A stretch of DNA of 64,000 bases. Source: Massilia sp. IC2-278. GTDB lineage: Bacteria; Pseudomonadota; Gammaproteobacteria; Burkholderiales; Burkholderiaceae_D. Shown here one piece after another: positions 29,557-37,856 of the stretch. Location: NCBI RefSeq assembly GCF_020708045.1, contig NZ_JAJFES010000014.1, positions 1 to 64,000 of the forward strand. Reading direction: 5' to 3'. A program made the translations under genes and the position numbers. Each line of letters begins with the position of its first letter. The first letter of the stretch is position 1. Under the pieces are notes generated by a model. It saw nothing but the letters and a program-made list of their open reading frames with translations. It was not told where the DNA came from and searched no databases.

Positions 29557-31836
29557 GTGTACTCAGCCAGCGCAAGTTCAGCCATGTTCGGAGATGCAGA
29601 GGGCCAGGGCGGCCTAGTGGCCGGCTCAGTTACCGGCTCGGTTGCCGGCTTCGAAGTGGGCGGAGACATCCAGCTTGAACCGCGCCTGCTGCTGGTGGAC
29701 GACGAGCCGCGCCTGCTGGCCTCGCTCCATGAACTGCTGCGCGGCCGCGGCTACCACCTCACCACCGCCAGCTCGGGCAGCGAGGCCATCGCCCATCTGT
29801 CCTCGCAGCGCTTCGACCTGGTGCTGCTCGATTTGCGCCTGCCCGACATCGGCGGCCACGAGATCATGGACTTCATCAACGCGCGCGGCATCGATGCCGA
29901 CGTGATCGTGATGAGCGGCGAGGTCGGCATCGACGCGGCCATCGGCGCCCTGAAGCGCGGCGCCTACGACTACCTGCGCAAGCCCTACGCCCGCGAAGAA
30001 CTGCTGAAGACGGTCGGCAACGCACTCGAACAGCGCCGCCTGGCGACCATGAATGCGCATATCGCCAACCAGCTGGAAAACTCGGAAAAGATGTACCGCT
30101 ACCTGGTCGACAGCTCGCCGGACATCATCTACACGCTGAACCACGAAGGGCGCTTCACGTTTGTGAACGACCGCGCGTACCAGTTGCTCGGCTTCTCGCG
30201 CGATGAGCTGATCGGCAAGCATTACTCGATCCTGGTGCACGACGAAGACCTGGAGCGCGCGCGCTACGTGTTCAACGAACGCCGCGTCGACGAGCGCGCC
30301 TCGCGCAACGTCGAGCTGCGCCTGAAGTGCCGCGGCGCACGCAGCAACGCCGGCGACCGCACCTTCAACAACACCCTGATGACGATCTCGCTGAACTCGA
30401 TCGGCATGCACGTGCCCGACCAGGACGTCAAGAAGCTCGAGTTCTTCGGCACCTATGGCGTAGCGCGCGACATCACCGACCGCAAGCGCGCCGAAGAGGT
30501 GATCTCCTACCAGGCCTACCACGACATCCTGACCGACCTGCCGAACCGCATCCTGTTCAAGGACCGCCTTGGATTGGCCGTGATCCAGGCCAAGCGCAAG
30601 CAGACCGAGCTCGCCGTGATGTTCATCGACCTCGACCGCTTCAAGCTGGTCAACGACACGCTCGGCCACGTGAAGGGCGACGAACTGCTGCAGCAGGCCG
30701 CGGTGCGCCTGAAGGAGTGTTTGCGCAAGGGCGACACCCTGGCGCGCCAGGGCGGCGACGAATTCACCATCGTGCTGCCGGAACTGCGCGACCGCGACGA
30801 CGCGCGCATGGTGGCCGACAAGTTCCTGGAAAGTCTGCACCGCCCCTTCGACCTCGATGGCCACGAAGTGCACATCTCGGCCTCGATCGGCATCGCCATC
30901 TATCCGGGCGACGGCGAATCGATCGACGAGCTGCTGCGCCATGCCGACATCGCCATGTACCAGGTCAAGGCGCTGGGCAAGAACGGCCACAGCTTCTACC
31001 ACGACTCGATGCTGGACGTGTCGCACCAGAAGATCGCGCTCGAACACGCGCTGCGCCGCGCGCTCGAGCACAACGAACTCGAGATGTATTACCAGCCCCA
31101 GCTCGACGCGACCACGGGCCGCATCGTCGGCGCGGAAGCGCTGATGCGCTGGAACCATCCGACCCGCGGTCTGCTGTCGGCCGGCGAATTCCTGCCTTTC
31201 GCCGAGGACAACGGCCTGATGCTGCCGATCTCGGACTGGATGATCGGCGCCCTGTGCCGCGACATGCTGCAGTGGAACCTGGCCAGCGGCCAGGCGGTGC
31301 GGCTCTCGCTGAACCTGTCGCCGCAATACCTGGACCGCGGCGACTTCTTCGAGAAGATGCGCGGCGCCTTGGTGCGCTACGGGATTTCGCCTAGCCAGAT
31401 CGAGGTCGAGATCACCGAGAACATCTGCATCCGCAACCCGCAGTACGCGATCGAGCAGCTGAACAAGCTGTGCCAGCTGGGCGTGTCGGTGGCGATCGAC
31501 GACTTCGGCACGGGCTACTCCTCGCTGTCCTACCTGCACCGCTTCCCGATCCACACGATGAAGATCGACCAGTCCTTCGTGAAAGAGATCCACGACGAGA
31601 ACGGGCACTACCCGGTGATCCTGGCGATCATCTCGATCGCGCGCGGGCTCGGGCTGCATCTGATCGCCGAAGGTGTCGAGACCGAGGTGCAGGCCAACTA
31701 CCTGAAGGCCAACGGCTGCGAGACCATGCAGGGCTACCTGTTCTATCGCCCGATCTCGCTGTCGAACTTCATCGGCGTGCTGCGCGCGCAGGGCGCGCCG
31801 GCAGGGCCGATTGCCGCGCGCGCCGGCCTGGCCTGA
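29557..31836 (+). CDS. Response regulator REC-PAS-GGDEF-EAL (c-di-GMP metabolism)
   Basis: A 759-residue cytoplasmic regulator. The receiver domain (about 43-165) carries the phospho-acceptor Asp92 (LVLLDLRLPD). A PAS domain follows (YRYLVDSSPDIIYTLNHEG), then GGDEF with intact residues 399-403 and an RxxD inhibition site at 390-393, then EAL with Glu527 and DDFGTGYSSLSYL. Both catalytic halves look complete, so it could make and break cyclic di-GMP, probably switched by phosphorylation from the kinase before it. The first ~40 residues are low-complexity with a GSVTGSVAG repeat. Confidence 0.93.
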   Translation: MYSASASSAMFGDAEGQGGLVAGSVTGSVAGFEVGGDIQLEPRLLLVDDEPRLLASLHELLRGRGYHLTTASSGSEAIAHLSSQRFDLVLLDLRLPDIGGHEIMDFINARGIDADVIVMSGEVGIDAAIGALKRGAYDYLRKPYAREELLKTVGNALEQRRLATMNAHIANQLENSEKMYRYLVDSSPDIIYTLNHEGRFTFVNDRAYQLLGFSRDELIGKHYSILVHDEDLERARYVFNERRVDERASRNVELRLKCRGARSNAGDRTFNNTLMTISLNSIGMHVPDQDVKKLEFFGTYGVARDITDRKRAEEVISYQAYHDILTDLPNRILFKDRLGLAVIQAKRKQTELAVMFIDLDRFKLVNDTLGHVKGDELLQQAAVRLKECLRKGDTLARQGGDEFTIVLPELRDRDDARMVADKFLESLHRPFDLDGHEVHISASIGIAIYPGDGESIDELLRHADIAMYQVKALGKNGHSFYHDSMLDVSHQKIALEHALRRALEHNELEMYYQPQLDATTGRIVGAEALMRWNHPTRGLLSAGEFLPFAEDNGLMLPISDWMIGALCRDMLQWNLASGQAVRLSLNLSPQYLDRGDFFEKMRGALVRYGISPSQIEVEITENICIRNPQYAIEQLNKLCQLGVSVAIDDFGTGYSSLSYLHRFPIHTMKIDQSFVKEIHDENGHYPVILAIISIARGLGLHLIAEGVETEVQANYLKANGCETMQGYLFYRPISLSNFIGVLRAQGAPAGPIAARAGLA

Positions 31837-31851
31837 CCCCCGATTCCACCG

Positions 31852-33429
31852 ATGGATTCCGCCACCGCCCCCGCCCAGGAACGCCACACGGCCGAATTCC
31901 TGCGCGTGAAGGGGCTGGCCGAGCGCGGCGTCGCCAGCGCCCAGCACAGCCTGGGCTTCATGTACGTGAACGGCCAGGGCGTGCCCCAGGACTATGAACG
32001 GGCCGTCTCCTGGTACCGCATGGCCGCCGCCGCCGGGCTGGAACAGGCCCAGTACAACCTCGGCGTGATGTACCAGAAAGGCCAGGGCGTGGCCCAGGAC
32101 CACGCGCAGGCGCTGTACTGGTATGGCTGCGCGGCCGAGCAGGGTTATGCGCCGGCCCAGTACAACCTGGGCTGGCTGTACGCCAAGGGGCAGGGCACGC
32201 CCGCCGACGTGCACAAGGCGCTGCACTGGTTCCGCCAGGCCGCCGAGCAGGGCGACGCCGGCGCCCAGCACAACCTCGGCCTGATGTACGAGGGCGGCAA
32301 GGGCATCGCCCAGGACCAGGAGGCGGCCTCGAACTGGTACCGGCGCGCGGCCGAAGGCGGCTATGCGCGCGCCCAGTTCGCGCTGGCGCTGCGCTACGAC
32401 AGCGGGCAGGCAGGCCTGGGAACGGCGCGCGACCCGGCCCAGGCCCTGGCCTGGATGCGCCGCGCCGCCGACCAGGGCCATGCGCCGGCCCAGTTCAACC
32501 TCGGCCTGCGCTACGACAAGGGCCAGGACGTGGAGCAGGACAGCGCCCAGGCGCTGCACTGGTACACGCGCGCGGCCGAGCAGGATCACCTGAGTTCCCA
32601 GTTCAACCTGGCCCTGGTCCACGATAGCGGCCACGGCGTGCCGCGCAACGAAGAGGCGGCGCTGAAGTGGTACCGGCGCGCGGCCGAGGGCGGCCATGCC
32701 GGCGCCCAGGACAACCTCGGCCTGCGCTACGAACACGGCCAGGGCGTGGCGCGCGACGCCGGCCTGGCCGCGCACTGGTACCGCAAGGCGGCCGAGCAGG
32801 GCCTGCCGGCGGCGCAATACCACCTCGGCCAGCTGTTCGATGCGGGCCAGGGCGTGGAACGCGACGCCGAGCAGGCCGCCGCCTGGTTCGCGAAGGCCGC
32901 CGAGCAGGGCCACCTGCGCGCCCAGTTTGACCTCGGCCTGCGCTGCGAAGCCGGCAACGGCGTGCCGCGGGATACGGCGCGCGCCCTCGACTGGTACCGG
33001 CGCGCCGCCGCGCAAGGCTATGCGCCGGCCCAACACATGGTCGGCGCCCTGCTCGAACGCGAAGAACAGGGCGACCCGCGCGAGGCGGCCGAGTGGTACC
33101 GCAAGGCCGCCGAGGGTGGCCATGCGCTGGCCCAGTTCGCGCTGGCGCTGCGCTACGACAGCGCCCACGGCGTCGAGCGCGACTACGAAGCCGCCCACTT
33201 CTGGTACCTGTGCGCCGCGCGCCAGGGCCATGCGCGCGCCCAGTTCAACCTCGGCGTGATGGCGGCGGCGGGGCAGGGCACGCAGCGCGACCCGGTCGAG
33301 GCCTATGGCTGGCTGCACCGCGCGGCGCGCGGCGGCATCCCGGCCGCCACCCCCTACCTGAAACGCCTCGCGGCGCGCATGGCGCCGGTGCAGCTGGCCC
33401 AGGCCCAGGTGCATACCGAGGGCATGTAG
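31852..33429 (+). CDS. Sel1-repeat (TPR-like) scaffold protein
   Basis: A 525-residue protein made almost wholly of Sel1-like repeats: I count 13 full units of about 36 residues (pattern AEQGxAxAQxNLGxxYxxGQGVxxD, xAxxWYRxA) plus a partial last one. No signal peptide, so cytoplasmic, unlike many Sel1 proteins. It starts 15 nt after the GGDEF-EAL gene and likely scaffolds protein contacts for the same signalling system. The repeats are similar at the DNA level, so slippage or recombination could change their number. Confidence 0.9.
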   Translation: MDSATAPAQERHTAEFLRVKGLAERGVASAQHSLGFMYVNGQGVPQDYERAVSWYRMAAAAGLEQAQYNLGVMYQKGQGVAQDHAQALYWYGCAAEQGYAPAQYNLGWLYAKGQGTPADVHKALHWFRQAAEQGDAGAQHNLGLMYEGGKGIAQDQEAASNWYRRAAEGGYARAQFALALRYDSGQAGLGTARDPAQALAWMRRAADQGHAPAQFNLGLRYDKGQDVEQDSAQALHWYTRAAEQDHLSSQFNLALVHDSGHGVPRNEEAALKWYRRAAEGGHAGAQDNLGLRYEHGQGVARDAGLAAHWYRKAAEQGLPAAQYHLGQLFDAGQGVERDAEQAAAWFAKAAEQGHLRAQFDLGLRCEAGNGVPRDTARALDWYRRAAAQGYAPAQHMVGALLEREEQGDPREAAEWYRKAAEGGHALAQFALALRYDSAHGVERDYEAAHFWYLCAARQGHARAQFNLGVMAAAGQGTQRDPVEAYGWLHRAARGGIPAATPYLKRLAARMAPVQLAQAQVHTEGM

Positions 33430-33432
33430 AAA

Positions 33433-33456
33433 GCCCGCACATCCGATGCAGCGGGC
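33433..33456. other. Weak hairpin between Sel1 gene and M16 peptidase
   Basis: GCCCGC (33433-33438) pairs with GCGGGC (33451-33456) across a 12-nt loop. No T-run follows, so terminator activity is doubtful. Confidence 0.3.
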
Positions 33457-33498
33457 ATTAGAATACCGCCCACAACACACCACCGTTTTCGGAGACAC

Positions 33499-36282
33499 AT
33501 GAACAAGAAGCTTCTCGCCGCGCTGGCGCTCGCCTTTGCCGGCAGCGCGCTGCACGCACCTGCATTCGCCGCACCTTTCGCCGCATCGTCCGCAACTGCC
33601 GCCAAGGCCGCGCCCTTCGACCGCGCCGCCTACAACATCAACTATAAGAAGTTCGTGCTGCAGAACGGCCTGACCCTGATCGTGCATGAAGACCACAGCG
33701 TGCCCGTGGTCGGCGTGAACATGTGGTACCACGTCGGTTCGCGCAACGAGAAGCGCGGCAAGACCGGCTTCGCCCACCTGTTCGAGCACTTCTTCTTCAA
33801 CGGTTCCGAGAACTACCCGCACGGCTTCCGCGAAGCGATGGACGACCTCGGCGCGAACAACCGCAACGGCACCACGAATACCGACCGCACCAACTTCTTC
33901 GAAGACGTGCCGGTGTCGGCGCTGGAGCGCACCCTGTTCCTGGAATCGGACCGCATGGGCTTCCTCGGCAACTACATCTCGAAAGAGATGCTCGAGCGCG
34001 AGCGCGGCGTGGTGCAGAACGAGAAGCGCCAGGGCGAGAACCAGCCGTATGGCCGCGTGCGCATGGAAGTGAGCGCCAAGATGTACCCGTACTCGCACCC
34101 GTACTCGTGGTCGACCATCGGCTACATGGAAGACCTGCAGGCGGCCTCGCTGGACGACATCAAGGAGTGGTACCGCACCTATTACGGCCCGAACAACGCG
34201 GTGATCTCGCTGGCCGGCGACATTACGCCGGAACGCGCGCTGGAACTGGTCAACAAGTACTTCGGCGCGATCCCGCCGGGCCCGCCGCTGCCGCGTACCG
34301 AGGCCTGGATCCCTACGCTCGACCGCAACATCCGCGACGAGATGGAAGACCACGTGCCGCAGGTGCGCATCTATCGCAACTGGCATGCCGCCGCGTGGAA
34401 AGACGCCGACGCCGCGCGCCTGTCGCTGCTGGGCGCCGTGCTGGCCGGCTCGAAGAGCGCGCGCCTGGACAAGCGCCTGGTCTACGACAAGGGCCTGGCC
34501 ACCAGCGTCAACGCCTACCTGAACGACGCCGAACTGGCCGGCACCTTCAACCTGGTCGTCACCGTCAAGCCGGGCGTCGATCCGCTGCTGGTGGAACGCG
34601 AAGTCGACGCCATCGTCGCCGAGCTGCTGGACAAGGGCCCGACCGCCGCCGAACTGGCGCGCGTGAAAACCAGCATCCTGGCCGACTTCTCGCGCAGCGT
34701 CGAACGCCTGGGCGGCATGGGTGGACGCTCCGACGTGCTGGCCGAAAGCATGACCTACGGCGGCACCCCGGACGCCTACCTGGACCGCCTGGAACAGATG
34801 GCGAACACCACCCCGGCCGAAGTGAAAGCCGCCGGCGGGCGCTGGCTGCGCGCGAACCACTACACGATGACGGTGCGTCCGTTCGCCAAGCTGGCGGCGG
34901 CGAAATCGAGCATCGACCGCAAGCAGCTGCCTGCCTTGGGCGAGGCGCCGGACGTGAAGTTCCCGGCCCTGCAGCGCGCCCAGCTGAAGAACGGCCTGAA
35001 GGTGATCCTGGTCGAGCGCCACAGCGCGCCGATCGTCAACGCAACCCTGGCGATCGACGCCGGCGCCGCCTCGGACAGCACGGCGAAGGCCGGCGCCGCC
35101 GCGCTGACGCTGGACCTGCTCGACAAGGGCACGAAGACGCGCGACGCCTTTGCGCTGTCGGACGCGCTGGAAAGCCTGGGCGCCAACCTGTCCACCGGCA
35201 CGGGGCTCGACCAGTCGCTGGTGCGCCTGCAGGCAACGTCCGCCAACCTGGCGCCGTCGCTGGCGATCATGGCCGACGCCGCGCTGGCGCCAAGCTTCCC
35301 GCAAGACCAGTTCGCCCTGCAAAAGCAGCGCCGCCTGGCCGGCATCGGCCAGGAAAAGGCCCAGCCGAACAGCCTGGCGACGCGCGTCCTGCCTGGCCTG
35401 CTGTATGGCCAGGAGCACGTGTACGGCAAGCCGGCCAGCGGCTATGAAGCAAGCGTTGCCGGCATCACGCGCGACGACCTGGCACAGTGGCACGCCACCT
35501 GGTTCAAGCCGGGCAGCGCGACCCTGGTCGTGGCCGGCGACGTCACCATGGACAAGCTGCTGCCGGCGCTGGAAGCCTCGTTCGGTAAGTGGGCCGCCGG
35601 CTCCGCACCGGCCAAGCAGGTGAATGGTGCGCCGGCTGGAGCCCCACGCAAGATCTACCTGATCGACAAGCCGGACGCGCCGCAGTCGACCATCGTCGCG
35701 GCCCAGCTGTCGCTGCCGTATGGCCAGCCGGAAGACCTGGCGATCGAGCCGGTGATGACCAACTTCGGCGGCATCGCCACCTCGCGCCTGAACCGCAACC
35801 TGCGCCTGGACAAGCACTGGAGCTACGGCACCAGCGCGCGCCTGTCGGAAGTGCGCGGCCAGCGCAGCTTCGTGACCATCGCGCCGGTGCAGACCGACAA
35901 GACGATCGAGGCAATGCGCGAAGTGCGCAAGGAAGTGCAGGGCGTGGCGGGCGAGCGTCCGCTGGTCGGCGCCGAGTACGAGAGCATCATGCGCAACATG
36001 ACCTCGCGCCTGGCCGGCCGCTTCGGCACCCTGAACGCGCTCGAAGGCGCGGCGCTGGCGACTGTCAACCTGGGCCTGCCGGAAGACTACTGGGCCAACT
36101 ACGCGCGCAACGTCAAGGCGCTGACGCCGGCGCAGCTGGGGCAGGCGGCCGGCAAGTTCGTCAAGCCGGAAGAGGTGACCTGGCTGGTGATCGGCGACTT
36201 GCGCAAGGTCGAGGCGGGGATTCGTTCGCTGGGCTGGGGCGAGGTGGTCGTGCTGGACCAGGACGGTAAGCCAATCCGTTAA
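33499..36282 (+). CDS. Periplasmic M16 zinc metallopeptidase, fused active and inactive halves
   Basis: A 927-residue exported insulinase-family peptidase with a signal peptide (LLAALALAFAGSALHAPAFA). The first half holds the inverted zinc motif HLFEH (His93, Glu96, His97) and the third ligand about Glu175 (VVQNEKRQGE). The second half (from about 490, LKNGLKVILVERHSAPIV) lacks HxxEH and serves as the non-catalytic partner. The two halves together form the usual clam-shell, here in one chain. It degrades peptides in the periplasm; substrates unknown. GGAGACAC precedes the ATG. Confidence 0.92.
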   Translation: MNKKLLAALALAFAGSALHAPAFAAPFAASSATAAKAAPFDRAAYNINYKKFVLQNGLTLIVHEDHSVPVVGVNMWYHVGSRNEKRGKTGFAHLFEHFFFNGSENYPHGFREAMDDLGANNRNGTTNTDRTNFFEDVPVSALERTLFLESDRMGFLGNYISKEMLERERGVVQNEKRQGENQPYGRVRMEVSAKMYPYSHPYSWSTIGYMEDLQAASLDDIKEWYRTYYGPNNAVISLAGDITPERALELVNKYFGAIPPGPPLPRTEAWIPTLDRNIRDEMEDHVPQVRIYRNWHAAAWKDADAARLSLLGAVLAGSKSARLDKRLVYDKGLATSVNAYLNDAELAGTFNLVVTVKPGVDPLLVEREVDAIVAELLDKGPTAAELARVKTSILADFSRSVERLGGMGGRSDVLAESMTYGGTPDAYLDRLEQMANTTPAEVKAAGGRWLRANHYTMTVRPFAKLAAAKSSIDRKQLPALGEAPDVKFPALQRAQLKNGLKVILVERHSAPIVNATLAIDAGAASDSTAKAGAAALTLDLLDKGTKTRDAFALSDALESLGANLSTGTGLDQSLVRLQATSANLAPSLAIMADAALAPSFPQDQFALQKQRRLAGIGQEKAQPNSLATRVLPGLLYGQEHVYGKPASGYEASVAGITRDDLAQWHATWFKPGSATLVVAGDVTMDKLLPALEASFGKWAAGSAPAKQVNGAPAGAPRKIYLIDKPDAPQSTIVAAQLSLPYGQPEDLAIEPVMTNFGGIATSRLNRNLRLDKHWSYGTSARLSEVRGQRSFVTIAPVQTDKTIEAMREVRKEVQGVAGERPLVGAEYESIMRNMTSRLAGRFGTLNALEGAALATVNLGLPEDYWANYARNVKALTPAQLGQAAGKFVKPEEVTWLVIGDLRKVEAGIRSLGWGEVVVLDQDGKPIR

Positions 36283-36299
36283 TTTTTCGTCTGGTCCTT

Positions 36300-36438
36300 G
36301 TAGGGTGGACTCCCGAGTCCACGCGGTATGGCACAGTTGGTCAGCCGCGGTGCTTTTTGAGGATGCATTTGCCAATGATCTTCGGAAGCAGTGCGGTATG
36401 CATGAGCACGACCGCGTGGACACAGGTGTCCACCCTAC
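36300..36438. repeat. REPIN-like pair of GTAG-headed hairpins
   Basis: Left unit 36300-36328: GTAG head, GTGGACTC (36305-36312) with GAGTCCAC (36315-36322). Right unit 36411-36438: CGTGGACA with TGTCCACC, ending CTAC. This fills much of the 341-bp gap 36283-36623. The rest of that gap shows no gene; its 3' end carries the promoter and LexA-type box of the next operon. Confidence 0.8.
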
Positions 36439-36589
36439 GGAACCACGTCAGCGATACGGTGCTAATGGCGTTGTGGCCGGGCTAGCGACCATGCGGTGGG
36501 GGGCAACATCTTAACGCATACCCGCACCATTTTTTCCACTCCTGTTGTACCCCAACCTCACCCGCGCGCCACGCGCAACGCGACTGGTA

Positions 36590-36611
36590 TATACTGTACA
36601 TCCATACAGCT
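36590..36611 (+). promoter_or_regulatory. LexA (SOS) box overlapping a -10 element
   Basis: CTGT (36594-36597), eight bases ACATCCAT, ACAG (36606-36609): an exact CTGT-N8-ACAG match, with TA on the left extending it to TACTGT. It overlaps a TATACT -10-like hexamer (36590-36595) and lies 14 nt before the radical-SAM start codon. LexA bound here would block initiation, so the downstream DNA-repair operon is probably SOS-induced. Pattern seen directly; regulation inferred. Confidence 0.75.
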
Positions 36612-36623
36612 CCACCTTTCGCG

Positions 36624-37856
36624 ATGGAACTTACCGACAAGCTCGAAATCCTGGCCGACGCCGCCAAGTACGACGCCTCCTGCGCCAGCAGCGGCGCCCC
36701 GAAGCGTGCATCCGACAGTAGCGGCGACGGCATCGGCGCCACCACCGGCATGGGCATCTGCCACAGCTACACGCCCGACGGCCGCTGCGTCTCGCTGCTG
36801 AAGATCCTGCTCACCAACTTCTGCATCTACGACTGCCAGTACTGCGTCAACCGCCGCAGCTCGAACGTGCCGCGCGCCCGCTTCTCGGTCGAGGAAGTGG
36901 TCAAGCTCACCCACGATTTTTACCTGCGCAACTACATCGACGGCCTGTTCCTCAGCTCGGGCATCATCCAGTCGAGCGACTACACGATGGAGCAGCTGGT
37001 CGAGGTGGCGCGCCAGTTGCGTGAAGTGCACAAGTTCCGCGGCTATATCCACCTGAAAACCATCCCCGACGCCGACCCGGCGCTCATCGCCAAGGCCGGC
37101 CGCTATGCCGACCGCCTGTCGGTGAACATCGAGCTGCCCACGCACGACAGCGTCACCCGCCTGGCGCCGGAAAAGAACGTGCACACCATCAAGCTGGCGA
37201 TGGGCTCGATCCGCCGCAAGCTCGACGAAAAGGCCGAGGAACCGAAGGCGCCCGCGTTCGCACCGGCTGGGCAGAGCACCCAGATGATCGTCGGCGCCGA
37301 CGCCAGCGACGACCACACCATCCTGAACACGGCCGAAACCCTGTACGGCAGCTATAAACTCAAGCGCGTGTACTACTCGGCCTTCAGCCCGATCCCGCAA
37401 AGCCCGAAGAGCGTGCCGCTGGCGCCGCCGCCACTCATGCGCGAGCACCGCCTGTACCAGGCCGATTTTCTCTTGCGCGGCTATGGCTTCACGGCCGGCG
37501 AAATCATTCCGCAGTCCGGCAACCTGGCGCTCGACATCGACCCGAAACTGGCCTGGGCGCTGGCCAACCGCGAGCACTTCCCGATGGACCTGAACCGCGC
37601 CGACGCCGAAATGATCGCGCGCGTGCCCGGCATCGGCATCCGCAACGCCAAGCGCATCGTCGAGTTGCGCCGGCTGCGCCGCGTGCGCTGGGAAGACCTG
37701 TCGCGCCTGCGCTGCAGCATGAAGAAGATCGCACCCTTCGTCGTCACGGCCGACTACAAGCCGGCCCAGGGACAATCGAGCACCCACCTGCTGCTGCGCC
37801 ACCTGGCCGACGCGCCCGAGCAGATGAACCTCTGGCCGGAATTGCAGGCCGCATGA
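36624..37856 (+). CDS. Putative DNA modification/repair radical-SAM protein linked to UdgX
   Basis: A 410-residue radical-SAM enzyme. The iron-sulfur motif CxxxCxxC is Cys67, Cys71, Cys74 (TNFCIYDCQYCVNRRSS). The C-terminal third holds a helix-hairpin-helix DNA-binding unit (LNRADAEMIARVPGIGIRNAKRIVELRRLR, about 320-350). This is the family that is consistently found next to the DUF4130/uracil-DNA-glycosylase gene, as here, where the two overlap by ATGA. It is expected to act on damaged DNA together with its neighbour; the chemistry is not known. Preceded by a CTGT-N8-ACAG box. Confidence 0.88.
   Translation: MELTDKLEILADAAKYDASCASSGAPKRASDSSGDGIGATTGMGICHSYTPDGRCVSLLKILLTNFCIYDCQYCVNRRSSNVPRARFSVEEVVKLTHDFYLRNYIDGLFLSSGIIQSSDYTMEQLVEVARQLREVHKFRGYIHLKTIPDADPALIAKAGRYADRLSVNIELPTHDSVTRLAPEKNVHTIKLAMGSIRRKLDEKAEEPKAPAFAPAGQSTQMIVGADASDDHTILNTAETLYGSYKLKRVYYSAFSPIPQSPKSVPLAPPPLMREHRLYQADFLLRGYGFTAGEIIPQSGNLALDIDPKLAWALANREHFPMDLNRADAEMIARVPGIGIRNAKRIVELRRLRRVRWEDLSRLRCSMKKIAPFVVTADYKPAQGQSSTHLLLRHLADAPEQMNLWPELQAA

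Noticed and set aside
29626..36423. 2265-codon open frame antisense to four genes
   Set aside because: It covers the GGDEF-EAL, Sel1 and M16 genes, which have strong domain evidence. Its product is low complexity (His/Arg/Val-rich), as expected when GC-rich codons leave one antisense frame free of stops.
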